From Streptomyces inusitatus (GTDB lineage: Bacteria; Actinomycetota; Actinomycetes; Streptomycetales; Streptomycetaceae): a stretch of DNA of 64,000 nucleotides. Every line of letters begins with the position of its first letter. Position 1 is the stretch's first letter. The stretch is from the NCBI RefSeq assembly GCF_014651115.1, contig NZ_BMWG01000011.1, positions 145,912 to 209,911 on the forward strand. Reading direction: 5' to 3'. Of the stretch, positions 33,509 to 41,538 are shown piece after piece. The translations under genes were made by a program, and so were the position numbers. The notes beneath the pieces were generated by a model. The model did not search any database. It worked only from the letters and a program-made list of their open reading frames with translations, and was not told where the DNA came from.

Positions 33509-34240
33509 GTGGGCGCCATACGGCCTTGCGGCCCGTCCGATGTCAAGGCAGTGATTTTTGACTTCTACGGCACGCTCGTCCGTATGGTGCCGCCCCTGCC
33601 GCCCAGCCACGAGCCGTTCTTTCTGCGCCGGGGGCTGCATGAGGCCGCCGCGCGCTGGGGCGACCAGTGGTCGGCGGGGCCCGGCGACGGGGAGGAGCAT
33701 CTCGCCCACTCCACGGACGAGGAGTCCTACCGGCGCTGGGAGCGCGAGCGGCTGCGGCTGCGCGCGCTGGAGAGGGGAGTGCCGAAGGACCAGGCGGCCG
33801 ATCTCGCCGCCGAGATCGACACGGCGATCAAGCGGCTGCGGCTGGAACTCTTCGCCGATGTACGGGCCGTGCTCGCGCGCTTGCGCGAGCACGGCCTGAC
33901 GGTCGCGATCTGCTCCAACTGGTTCTGGGACCTGGACCGCGCGGTGGACGAGGCGGGCATCGGCGATCTGGTCGACACCGTCGTCAGCTCCGCCCGGGCC
34001 GGGGCGCGCAAACCGCATCCGCTCATCTACCGCGCCGTGCTCGACGCGTGCGGCACCGCCCCCGGGCAGTCGCTCTTCGTCGGGGACATGTGGGAGCCGG
34101 ACGTGGTGGGTCCGCTCGCCCAGGGGATGCGCGCAGTCCATCTGTGGCGGCCCGACCGGGCCGTGCAGGGCTCGGCCCCGCCGCTGCCCGAGGGGGCGGC
34201 GCGGATCACCACCCTGCACGCGCTCACCGGACTGCTGTAG
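33509..34240 (+). CDS. HAD-superfamily hydrolase (DxYGT variant)
   Basis: A 243-residue HAD protein from GTG 33509, six bases after the amidinotransferase stop, so almost surely co-transcribed. The nucleophile motif is IFDFYGTLV (Asp18); the second Asp usual for phosphatases is Tyr, as in haloacid-dehalogenase-like members. Motif II is CSNWFWD, a Lys lies in RKPHPLIYR, and motif IV is FVGDMWEPDVVG. By analogy with streptomycin, a phosphatase acting after the amidinotransferase would fit, but the DxY substitution weakens that guess. It overlaps the convergent formamidase-like gene by 17 bases. Confidence 0.85.
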   Translation: MGAIRPCGPSDVKAVIFDFYGTLVRMVPPLPPSHEPFFLRRGLHEAAARWGDQWSAGPGDGEEHLAHSTDEESYRRWERERLRLRALERGVPKDQAADLAAEIDTAIKRLRLELFADVRAVLARLREHGLTVAICSNWFWDLDRAVDEAGIGDLVDTVVSSARAGARKPHPLIYRAVLDACGTAPGQSLFVGDMWEPDVVGPLAQGMRAVHLWRPDRAVQGSAPPLPEGAARITTLHALTGLL

Positions 34241-35690
34241 CCCGGTGCGAGAGCCGGTCCAGCACATTGCGGGTCACCCGGACCACCCCGGCGTCCAGCT
34301 CCAGGCCGCACACCACGGACCAGTCGGTGGTACCGGCGGCGAACACCGTGCCGCCCGCCGTGTGGATCCCCATGGTCGCGGCCCGGGGTCCCGTCCGCGA
34401 CGGCTCCCGCTCCGGGCAGTTCCAGTGACCCCACTTCAGATCGTGGAAGCTCTCGTTCACCGGATCCAGCACATAGATCCCGAGGATCAGGAAGGAGTCC
34501 GGGGTGCCGTCCGCGCCGGTCGCCCGGGCGACGCCCTGCCCGTCGTAGGCGAAGGCCGCGCCGTCGCACTCGTACCCGATCAGTGCCGTGCCCGCGCCCA
34601 GCGCGTCCGGCTCCCCGCCGTCCGAGCCGTCCCGCAGCCCCGTCCCCTCGAAGACCCAGTGATCGGTGTGCTGCACGGTGTATCCGGCGCGCGGCCGGTC
34701 GCCCGGCCAGTCGCCGGGCCACATGCCGCCGTTGCGGAAGCTCACCCCGGTCAGCGAGTTCTCCGGCGATCCGACGCCCTCGGGAGGCCGGGGCCACCAC
34801 AGATCCGTGGCCGGCAGATGCGGATACTCCTGACCCACCCGGTGGTCGGTGTCCGAGACGAACGCGCTGCCGCCGTCCACCGGATGCACCCGCCACCAGC
34901 AGGTGTTGGCGCTGAAGAACGCCACATTGCCGCCCGAGCGCACATGGGCGAAGACATGGTCGCGCATCGCCTCGCTCCAGTACTCGTCGTGCCCGACGCT
35001 CAGCAGCAGATCGTAGGGCGCGAGAAGATCCGGGTCCTCGTGCAGATCGAGATCGGTGCAGTACTCCACCGCGTAGCCGCAGCGCTCCAGCCAGGCGATG
35101 AAGGGAGCGTCCCAGTAGGCCAGGTCGATGACCCCGCCCGGCCGGTGCAGGCTCAGCCGGTGCCCGCGCGGCTCGCCGTCCGAGGCCTCCTGATAGACGG
35201 GATTCTCGTACAGATTGCAGGTGCGGGACACGCCCTCGTTGTTCGACTGGTTGTACGCGTGCCGGGTGTACGTCGACTTCTTGTACAGGATCCGTCCGTG
35301 CCGGCCCGGATCGCGCGGTCTGACGACGAAGAACTCCCGGGCGAAGCCCTCGATCCCGGTGTCGTCCAGCAGCGGGGCCGCCCTGGCCGACGACTCGTCG
35401 CCCTCGATGAGATGGGCGAGATAGATCCCCGGCGTCCAGTCCTCCGGAGTCCGGAAGGAGTACGCCGGGAAGTCCCAGCCCACGGCGGGCGATGCGAGCG
35501 GGGCGCCCCCGTCCGGATGCGGCGGCGGAGCCTTGAACTCCCCGGGGAACGGCTCGGACTCCGCCAGGAAGGAGAGTTCGCCGCCCAACCGGTAGAAACG
35601 CACCCTGAATTCGTCCGAGTCGGTCGAGACATGGAGCGTGAGGACCTCGCCGGCCGTCACGCTTTCACGGTTCACATAACCTTCTATCAT
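34224..35690 (-). CDS. N,N-dimethylformamidase beta subunit-like protein
   Basis: A 488-residue protein from ATG 35690, preceded by GGGAGG; a GTG at 35,729 has no such support. It resembles the large-subunit C-terminal domain of N,N-dimethylformamidase: an N-terminal beta domain (VTAGEVLTLHVST, FRVRFYRLGGE), then YAVEYCTDLDLHED, DLLLSVGHDEYW, GNVAFFSANTCWWRV and a C-terminal TTDWSVVCGL. No signal peptide is seen. It could hydrolyse an amide or formamide bond in the product or an intermediate. Proteins of this family also occur with unknown functions, so the activity is uncertain. Tail-to-tail overlap with the HAD gene (34,224-34,240). Confidence 0.75.
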   Translation of the reverse strand: MIEGYVNRESVTAGEVLTLHVSTDSDEFRVRFYRLGGELSFLAESEPFPGEFKAPPPHPDGGAPLASPAVGWDFPAYSFRTPEDWTPGIYLAHLIEGDESSARAAPLLDDTGIEGFAREFFVVRPRDPGRHGRILYKKSTYTRHAYNQSNNEGVSRTCNLYENPVYQEASDGEPRGHRLSLHRPGGVIDLAYWDAPFIAWLERCGYAVEYCTDLDLHEDPDLLAPYDLLLSVGHDEYWSEAMRDHVFAHVRSGGNVAFFSANTCWWRVHPVDGGSAFVSDTDHRVGQEYPHLPATDLWWPRPPEGVGSPENSLTGVSFRNGGMWPGDWPGDRPRAGYTVQHTDHWVFEGTGLRDGSDGGEPDALGAGTALIGYECDGAAFAYDGQGVARATGADGTPDSFLILGIYVLDPVNESFHDLKWGHWNCPEREPSRTGPRAATMGIHTAGGTVFAAGTTDWSVVCGLELDAGVVRVTRNVLDRLSHRATAVR

Positions 35691-35892
35691 TTGCCCTCCC
35701 AGTGACCGTCCGCGCTCTTCGCGGCACATGTCCGGCCCGATGCTAAAAGACGATTCCCCCTACAACAACCAAGTGGAGGAGATCAGCCTTTCCTTGGCCG
35801 GTTCAGGCCAAGAAAAATGGATGGGGGAATGTGGATACGGCGTTCTGGGTAGCGCGAATGAACAGGTTGAAACCCCCCTTGAGAGGATCCCC

Positions 35893-36750
35893 ATGAGTAA
35901 TGAATTCCGAGTCAGGGAACTGGTCCTGGGCATCGAAGGCCTCGCTCTGCTCCGCACCGCCATGGACGCGGACGAGGGCTTCCTGAACGAACGGGTCGCG
36001 GAGATCAGGAAATTCGCGGCCGAGACCGCCGACGGAGCGCCCGAAGGGCTGCCCGACGGCGGGTCCGCGGTGAGCGAGCTGGACGCCTCCGCCGGGTACG
36101 CGGCCTGGTCGAAGGTCTACGACTCCCTGCCCAGCTCCTACATCGAGGTCGAGGAGCCGGTGGTCCACAAGCTCCTGGACGCGGGCCCGGTGGGCACCGC
36201 GCTCGACGCCGCCTGCGGCACCGGCCGGCAGACCGCGGCCCTGACCGCCCGCGGCCACCGCGTCATCGGCGTCGACCAGTCGCCCGAGATGCTGGCGCGC
36301 GCCGCCGAGAAGGCCCCGGAGGCGGAGTTCCGCCAAGGGCGGCTGGAGAGCCTCCCGCTGGAGGACGAGTCCGTCGACCTCGCCCTGTGCACCCTGGCCA
36401 TGACCCATCTGCCCGACCTCTCGGCGGGCGTCGCCGAACTCGCGCGGGTGGTCCGCCCCGGCGGCCGCGTCATCATCTCCGACATGCACCCCTTCGTCAT
36501 CACCCTCCAGGGGCAGTGTCTCTTCGTGGAGGGCGACGACAAACTCGCCTTCGTACGCAATTACGTCCATCTCCCGAGCAGCTACATCGAGGCGTTCGCC
36601 GCCGCCGGGCTGACCGTCCGTGCCTGCTTCGAGCCCGTGTTCAACGGCAGGCTCGCCCCGGGCGGCTACGAGGAATTCATCGCGGACGCGGCGCGCGCGG
36701 CCTGGAGCGGCATTCCCATCGTGATCGTCTGGGAAGCCGTCAAGGCGTGA
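35893..36750 (+). CDS. SAM-dependent methyltransferase with helical N-terminal extension
   Basis: A 285-residue protein from ATG 35893, preceded by GAGAGGA; earlier in-frame starts are unsupported. Residues 1-65 form a helical, acidic leader (FRVRELVLGIEGLALL, GFLNERVAEIRKFAAE) not normal for the family. Then comes GYAAWSKVYDSLPSSYIE, motif I ALDAACGTGRQTAALTARGH, VIGVDQSPEML, LALCTLAMTHLPD and VVRPGGRVIISDMHP. The leader suggests a partner or carrier-binding role. The next gene follows after a 56-base purine-rich spacer and is probably co-transcribed. Confidence 0.85.
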   Translation: MSNEFRVRELVLGIEGLALLRTAMDADEGFLNERVAEIRKFAAETADGAPEGLPDGGSAVSELDASAGYAAWSKVYDSLPSSYIEVEEPVVHKLLDAGPVGTALDAACGTGRQTAALTARGHRVIGVDQSPEMLARAAEKAPEAEFRQGRLESLPLEDESVDLALCTLAMTHLPDLSAGVAELARVVRPGGRVIISDMHPFVITLQGQCLFVEGDDKLAFVRNYVHLPSSYIEAFAAAGLTVRACFEPVFNGRLAPGGYEEFIADAARAAWSGIPIVIVWEAVKA

Positions 36751-36806
36751 GCGCAGGGCAAGAAGAGCAACAAAAGCAAGAAGAGCAGGGAAGGAAAGAA
36801 GGAACC

Positions 36807-37583
36807 ATGCGAGTCGTGCTGCACTCCGAACGCCCCGAACTCTGGGACAGAATCCCCGAGGTCTTCGCCGGTGTCGTCCCCGAATATAATCTGCACGGGG
36901 ACATCAACGAAACCCACTGGAACCGGCTCTTCGATGAATTCGGGGACCATCAGTTCGTTCTGTACGACGAGGAGAACGACGACATCCTCGGCGCGGGCCG
37001 CTCCCTGCCCCGCACCTGGGACGGCACCCCGGAGGACCTCGGCTCCGGGCTCGACGAGTCGATCGCCGCCGCCTTCCGCACCCACGACGCCGGCGTCAAG
37101 CCCACCGCACTGGTCGCCCTCGGCGTCGAAGTGGCCCCCGCCCACCAGGGCAGGAGCCTCTCCAAGGCACTGCTCACCCAGATGACGGACATGGCCCGCG
37201 CGGACGGCCTGCCCCATCTGATAGTGCCGGTGCGCCCCATCTGGAAGCACCGGTACCCGCTCGTCCCCATCGGCCGCTACGCCTCCTGGACCCGCGAGGA
37301 CGGTGAGCCCTTCGACCCCTGGATCCGCGCCCAGGTCCGGCTCGGAGGAAGGATCACCGCCAGCGTCGAGGAGTCCTCACGGATCACCGGCACGGTCGCC
37401 GAGTGGGAGACCTGGACCGGCATGGCCTTCCCCGAGGACGGCGAGTACGTCTTCCCCGAGGGGCTCAGCACCCTGCGGGTGGACCGTGCGCGCGACCTGG
37501 CCTCCTACTGGGAGCCCGGCGTGTGGATCACCTACGATCTGCGGGAACCCGCCCCGGACCCGGCAGAGCCTCTCCGCACCTGA
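36807..37583 (+). CDS. GNAT-like acyltransferase
   Basis: A 258-residue protein from ATG 36807. The region ALGVEVAPAHQGRSLSKALLTQM matches GNAT motif A (acyl-CoA pyrophosphate loop, Q/RxxGxG-like, with GRS in place of GxG), preceded by a core strand FVLYDEENDDILGAGRSLP. The second half (VPVRPIWKHRYPLVPIGRYA, EPFDPWIRAQVRLGG) is a conserved extension seen in a group of unassigned GNAT-like transferases. Acetylation or acylation of an amine is plausible; substrate unknown. Its last 56 bases overlap the 3' end of the convergent GT-like gene. Confidence 0.75.
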   Translation: MRVVLHSERPELWDRIPEVFAGVVPEYNLHGDINETHWNRLFDEFGDHQFVLYDEENDDILGAGRSLPRTWDGTPEDLGSGLDESIAAAFRTHDAGVKPTALVALGVEVAPAHQGRSLSKALLTQMTDMARADGLPHLIVPVRPIWKHRYPLVPIGRYASWTREDGEPFDPWIRAQVRLGGRITASVEESSRITGTVAEWETWTGMAFPEDGEYVFPEGLSTLRVDRARDLASYWEPGVWITYDLREPAPDPAEPLRT

Positions 37584-38658
37584 TGGCGCTCCAGGCGTAC
37601 GCGGAGAGCAGCTCCGTGTGCGCCTGGCCCACCTCCGGGCGGCGCTCGGGCGGCAGCCCGGCGATGCCGACGGTGGAGACCGCCGCCTCCCGCAGCCGCG
37701 CCCCCGCCGCGGAGCCGTCCCCGGTCGCGCCCCCGGGCGCGTGCCGGAGCGCGGCCCGACGCGCCTGCCGCCCCAGCATCAGACAGTGGATCCAGAACTC
37801 GTCCGCGAAGGACTCCCCGTAGAGCCCCGCCACCTCGGCCGCGCCCCGCGCGGGGCGCTCCGCGCGCACCGCGTCCCGGATCAGCTCCTCCGTCAGGCCC
37901 GTGCGGGGCAGCGCCTCGCGCCAGGTGAAGTGGTGCCGCGCCTCGGGTGTGGCGTCCTGCCCCGGCAGCCGGACGAAGCCCTCCCCGTACCGCATGTACG
38001 GCAGCCAGTCGAGCTCCTCCAGCACCCAGCCCTCGTAGAGCGCCGGGCGGGCGTCGGCGGCCTCGGCGGGGCAGACCGCGCGGCGCACGCCCTGGGCCGC
38101 GTGCCCGTTGATGCTGCTGGTGCCCATGTGCTCGGTGACGGTGGGCACCGCCAGCAGGGCGCTGCGCCGTCCGTCCTGGCGCAGGAAGGCCGCCATCACC
38201 TCGTCGTCGTGGCGCTCGCCGGTTTGGCCCGCGTACGCGCGGAAGGCGTGGGCCAGCGCGACCGGGAGGGTGATGGCGAGCGTCGGGGCGAACTCCTCCG
38301 GCACGGCGCGCACCCAGCCGGCCCCGGCCAGGGCGGCGAGCCGGGCGGCGGCGCCGTTGCGCGCGTGCCAGTTGGTGTAGAAGGCGAGGGCCTCCCCGGG
38401 GAAACGGTCGGCGCAGTGCGCCACCAGGTCCAGGAAGTCCGGCGGAGCGGCCACATCGTCCTGGATCATGAGCTGATGGGTGGCGCCCTCGGCTATCCGG
38501 GACCAGGCCACCAGCGCGGTGCGCAGGGCGGAGGGGGAGTCGTCGGGGGCCGGGTCCATCGCCAGTCCGCCCAGTCCGAGGCGTGCGCACAGCTCCTCTG
38601 CCTGGGCCCGGCGGACCGGGTGGGTCATCACGGCCGAACTGACGCGTGCTGCGGGCAT
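37528..38658 (-). CDS. Glycosyltransferase-like (QDD) protein, paralogue of the 22,920 gene product
   Basis: A 376-residue protein from ATG 38658, preceded by GGAG; an ATG at 38,709 has no site. Residues 1-200 align by eye with the N-terminus of the protein at 22,920-24,680: SSAVMTHPVR, SPSALRTALVAWSRI, GATHQLMIQDDV, ARNGAAARLAALAG, TEHMGTSSINGHAAQGVRRAVC. It has the QDD in the same place but lacks the SDR-like tail. The rest is helical and without familiar motifs. The two paralogues bracket the putative cluster. GT-A-type glycosyl transfer is a guess from the QDD motif and the cluster content. Confidence 0.7.
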   Translation of the reverse strand: MPAARVSSAVMTHPVRRAQAEELCARLGLGGLAMDPAPDDSPSALRTALVAWSRIAEGATHQLMIQDDVAAPPDFLDLVAHCADRFPGEALAFYTNWHARNGAAARLAALAGAGWVRAVPEEFAPTLAITLPVALAHAFRAYAGQTGERHDDEVMAAFLRQDGRRSALLAVPTVTEHMGTSSINGHAAQGVRRAVCPAEAADARPALYEGWVLEELDWLPYMRYGEGFVRLPGQDATPEARHHFTWREALPRTGLTEELIRDAVRAERPARGAAEVAGLYGESFADEFWIHCLMLGRQARRAALRHAPGGATGDGSAAGARLREAAVSTVGIAGLPPERRPEVGQAHTELLSAYAWSAIRCGEALPGPGRVPADRR

Positions 38659-38835
38659 CGAGGGCACTCCTTCAGCCAATGACCAGTGGAGACATTCGGT
38701 GTCGATCATGGCTGCTGTCCGGGCGGGCGCCGCCGGACCGGGAGTGATGACGGCCGAAAACGGCCGATCGCCGACCGGATCCGGCCTCGGCCGGGGCTCG
38801 GCCGGGGCTCGGTCAGGGCTTCGCCGGGCCTCGGC

Positions 38836-39144
38836 TCAGGGCCGTCCGCCCGGCCGTCCGCCGCCCCGCGCCCTGGGCTCGCGGTCCGTGCCGTGAACGA
38901 GCGCCCCGCGCCGGTGCCCCGCCTCGGCCGCCGTCCCGGCCCCGGCCCCGGCCCCGGACCCGTCCCGCTCACGGCGGTGGAACAGGGCGAGCGAGGCGCA
39001 GCCGCCGACGGCGAGGACGATCGCGGCGTCGGCCCAGAGCCGTACCGCCGTCCCGGCGTCGAGGAAGAGATGAACGGCCGTCACTTCCAGACTCAGAAAA
39101 GCCATCGCCGGGACAATGACCGCGTACAGACCGCTCCGGTTCAC
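38836..39144 (-). CDS. Small two-helix membrane protein
   Basis: A 102-residue protein from GTG 39144, preceded by GGAGAGG. Two hydrophobic segments (YAVIVPAMAFLSLEVTAVHL and ADAAIVLAVGGCASLALF) are followed by a Gly/Ala/Arg-rich tail. No family recognised. An upstream in-frame start at 39,276 would add a basic, low-complexity stretch and is less likely. Whether the gene is real rests on the membrane segments and the ribosome site. Confidence 0.5.
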   Translation of the reverse strand: MNRSGLYAVIVPAMAFLSLEVTAVHLFLDAGTAVRLWADAAIVLAVGGCASLALFHRRERDGSGAGAGAGTAAEAGHRRGALVHGTDREPRARGGGRPGGRP

Positions 39145-39401
39145 CCTGAGACCTCTCCGGCGAGGCGGGCCGATGGCAGGAAGCCGCCCGCGCCTACGAC
39201 CCATACCCACTCGGCGGCGCGCCGATCCACCCGATCGAGCCGTTCTCGAATCGGCATATGCCAGATCGCCGCCCACACGGACGGCGACAGCCCGGACTCA
39301 TTCCGTGACCCGGGGCGGGCGTGACGCGCGGGCCAAAGGGAGCGGACGTACCCTGGACGGGGGGCAGTCAGCGGTTCAAGCCGGTTGGTCGGGAGGCCAC
39401 C

Positions 39402-39821
39402 ATGGACGTCCTGGTACTGATCGGACGCGTCCTGTTCGTCCTGCTCTTTCTGAACTCCGCCGTCGGTCATCTCACCCAGACGCGGGCCCTGGCGGGGTAC
39501 GCCCAGTCCAAAGGGGTCCCCGCGCCCGTCGCCGCCACCGCCGGCAGCGGGGTGCTGATCCTGGTGGGCGCGGTGAGCGTGCTCCTCGGTGTGTGGGCGG
39601 ATCTCGGCGCGCTGCTGCTCGCCGTCTTCCTCTTCCCGACGGCGCTGCTGATGCATCCCTTCTGGAAGGAGAGCGATCCGCAGGCCCGGCAGACCGAGTC
39701 GGTCAACTTCCTCAAGGCGATCTCGCTGGGCGGCGCGGCGCTGATGCTGCTGGCGTTCTTCTCGTACGCGGGCCATGACCTCGGTCTGACCCTCACCGGC
39801 CCCCTCTTCCACATCCGCTGA
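39402..39821 (+). CDS. DoxX-family membrane protein
   Basis: A 139-residue protein from ATG 39402, preceded by GGGAGG. It has four predicted membrane segments and the DoxX-type opening LIGRVLFVLLFLNSAVGHL, plus GSGVLILVGAVSVLLGVWADLGALLLAVFLFPTAL-like central helices. DoxX proteins sit in the cytoplasmic membrane and are linked to redox or stress functions; the precise role is unknown. A strong bidirectional terminator follows 19 bases later. Confidence 0.85.
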   Translation: MDVLVLIGRVLFVLLFLNSAVGHLTQTRALAGYAQSKGVPAPVAATAGSGVLILVGAVSVLLGVWADLGALLLAVFLFPTALLMHPFWKESDPQARQTESVNFLKAISLGGAALMLLAFFSYAGHDLGLTLTGPLFHIR

Positions 39822-39840
39822 GACCGGCGGCCGGACATGA

Positions 39841-39873
39841 CGAAGGGGCCCGTCCGCCGGACGGGCCCCTTCG
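39841..39873. terminator. Bidirectional hairpin terminator
   Basis: Arms 39,841-39,856 and 39,858-39,873 are perfectly complementary (16 bases, so the true loop is formed by opening the inner bases). It lies between the convergent DoxX and permease genes and can end both transcripts. Confidence 0.85.
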
Positions 39874-39889
39874 CGGTCTCTTCGGCGGG

Positions 39890-41419
39890 TCAGACGATCT
39901 GGTCCGACAGCTGGGCCTGCTCACGGGCCGAGCCGTAGGCCTGCGGGGTGCCGTACGAGCGGCGTGCCACGAACCACCAGACGGTGGCCAGGGTCAGCAC
40001 CGCGACGAGGGCGATCGAGGCGTAGTTCATGGTGTCCACGGTCACGGGGTTCGTCTGCGGCAGCAGGAACAGCACCGTCACCAGGGCCACCCAGACGACC
40101 GCGATCCAGCCGATCGGCTTGCTCCACTTGCCCAGGTTCCAGGGGCCCTGCTCGAAGCGGTCGCCGGCCCGGAGCTTGAGATAGATCGGGATCGCGTACG
40201 CGGGGGTGATGCCGATGACATTGATGGCGGTCACCGCGCCGTACGCGGTCGAGGAGTACAGCGAGGGCAGGGCGAGCAGGCAGGGGACGGCCACCGACAG
40301 CCACACCGCGGGCACCGGGGTCTGGGTGCGGCTGCTGACCTTGCGCCACAGGGCCGAGCCGGGGAGCGCGTTGTCACGGCTGAAGGCGAAGACCATCCGG
40401 CTCGCGGCCGCGACCTCGGCGTTGCCGCAGAACAGCTGGGCCACGATCACGATCAGCAGCAGCGCGGAGGCGCCGTTGGTGCCCAGCGCGTCGACCATGA
40501 TCTGGGCCGGGGGCACCCCGGTCTCGGAGTTCTGCGCGCCCGCGTAGTCCTGGATGGCGAAGGTCAGACCGGCCAGCAGCGCGAATCCGGCGATCCAGGA
40601 GACCCAGATCGCGCGGACGATGCCCTTGGCGGCCGTGACAGAGGCGTTGGAGGTCTCCTCCGACAGATGCGCGGAGGCGTCGTAGCCGGAGAAGGTGTAC
40701 TGCGCGAGCAGCAGACCGACCGCCGCCACATAGATGGGGTTCTCCCAGCCGGTGCCGTTCACGAACTCCGTGAAGACGTACTCGGGGGACTGGTGGTTCT
40801 TGGGGACGACGGCGAGCACGCCGACGATCAGCGCCACACCGCCGATGTGCCACCACACGCTGATGGAGTTGAGCACGCTGACCAGCTTCACGCCGAAGAG
40901 GTTCAGGGTGGCGTGGAGCAGCAGGATGATCATGAAGATGATCATGGTGGAGCCGGGCGTCGGGTCGATGCCCCACTGGAGGTTGAGGAACGCGCCGGTG
41001 AACAGGGCCGCGCCGTAGTCGATACCGGCGATCGCGCCCAGCAGACCCAGCAGATTCAGCCAGCCCGTGTACCAGCCCCACTTACGGCCGCCCAGCCGGT
41101 CCGCCATGTAGTACAGCGCGCCGGAGGTGGGGTAGGCGCTGGTCACCTCGGCGAGGGCCATGCCGACGCAGAGGACGAACAGGCCGACGCCGATCCAGCC
41201 CCACATCATCACCGCGGGGCCACCGGTGTTCATGCCGAAGCCGTACAGCGTCATGCATCCCGAGAGGATCGAGATGACGGAGAAGCTGATGGCGAAGTTG
41301 CCGAAGCCTCCCATGCGGCGCGCGAGAACCGGCTGATAGCCGAGTTCCCGCAGCCGCTCCTCCTCGTCGACGGGGGACTTGGGGTCCGCACCCGACCATC
41401 TGGGCGAGGGGATGGACAT
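39890..41419 (-). CDS. APC-family amino acid/amine permease
   Basis: A 509-residue membrane transporter with about 12 predicted helices. The N-terminal LRELGYQPVLARRMGGFGNFAISFSVISILSG and the later EVTSAYPTSGALYYMADRLGG and GYDASAHLSEETSNAS segments are typical of the amino acid/choline/GABA permease branch (GabP/Bat1-like). It probably takes up GABA, ethanolamine, choline or an amino acid; the sequence alone does not decide. ATG 41419 has GGAGG about 11 bases upstream. The unknown gene upstream on the same strand is separated by about 119 bases and may have its own promoter. Confidence 0.9.
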   Translation of the reverse strand: MSIPSPRWSGADPKSPVDEEERLRELGYQPVLARRMGGFGNFAISFSVISILSGCMTLYGFGMNTGGPAVMMWGWIGVGLFVLCVGMALAEVTSAYPTSGALYYMADRLGGRKWGWYTGWLNLLGLLGAIAGIDYGAALFTGAFLNLQWGIDPTPGSTMIIFMIILLLHATLNLFGVKLVSVLNSISVWWHIGGVALIVGVLAVVPKNHQSPEYVFTEFVNGTGWENPIYVAAVGLLLAQYTFSGYDASAHLSEETSNASVTAAKGIVRAIWVSWIAGFALLAGLTFAIQDYAGAQNSETGVPPAQIMVDALGTNGASALLLIVIVAQLFCGNAEVAAASRMVFAFSRDNALPGSALWRKVSSRTQTPVPAVWLSVAVPCLLALPSLYSSTAYGAVTAINVIGITPAYAIPIYLKLRAGDRFEQGPWNLGKWSKPIGWIAVVWVALVTVLFLLPQTNPVTVDTMNYASIALVAVLTLATVWWFVARRSYGTPQAYGSAREQAQLSDQIV

Positions 41420-41538
41420 GATGGATCAACCTCCGGGGGAAAAGGTGTTCGCACTGAACAATCGGTGGGGGAGTGAGCACGGCACGGGCGGGGGCCCGTG
41501 CCGGGGCGGTCGACGCGGACCGCACCGGGGGGTGCGGA

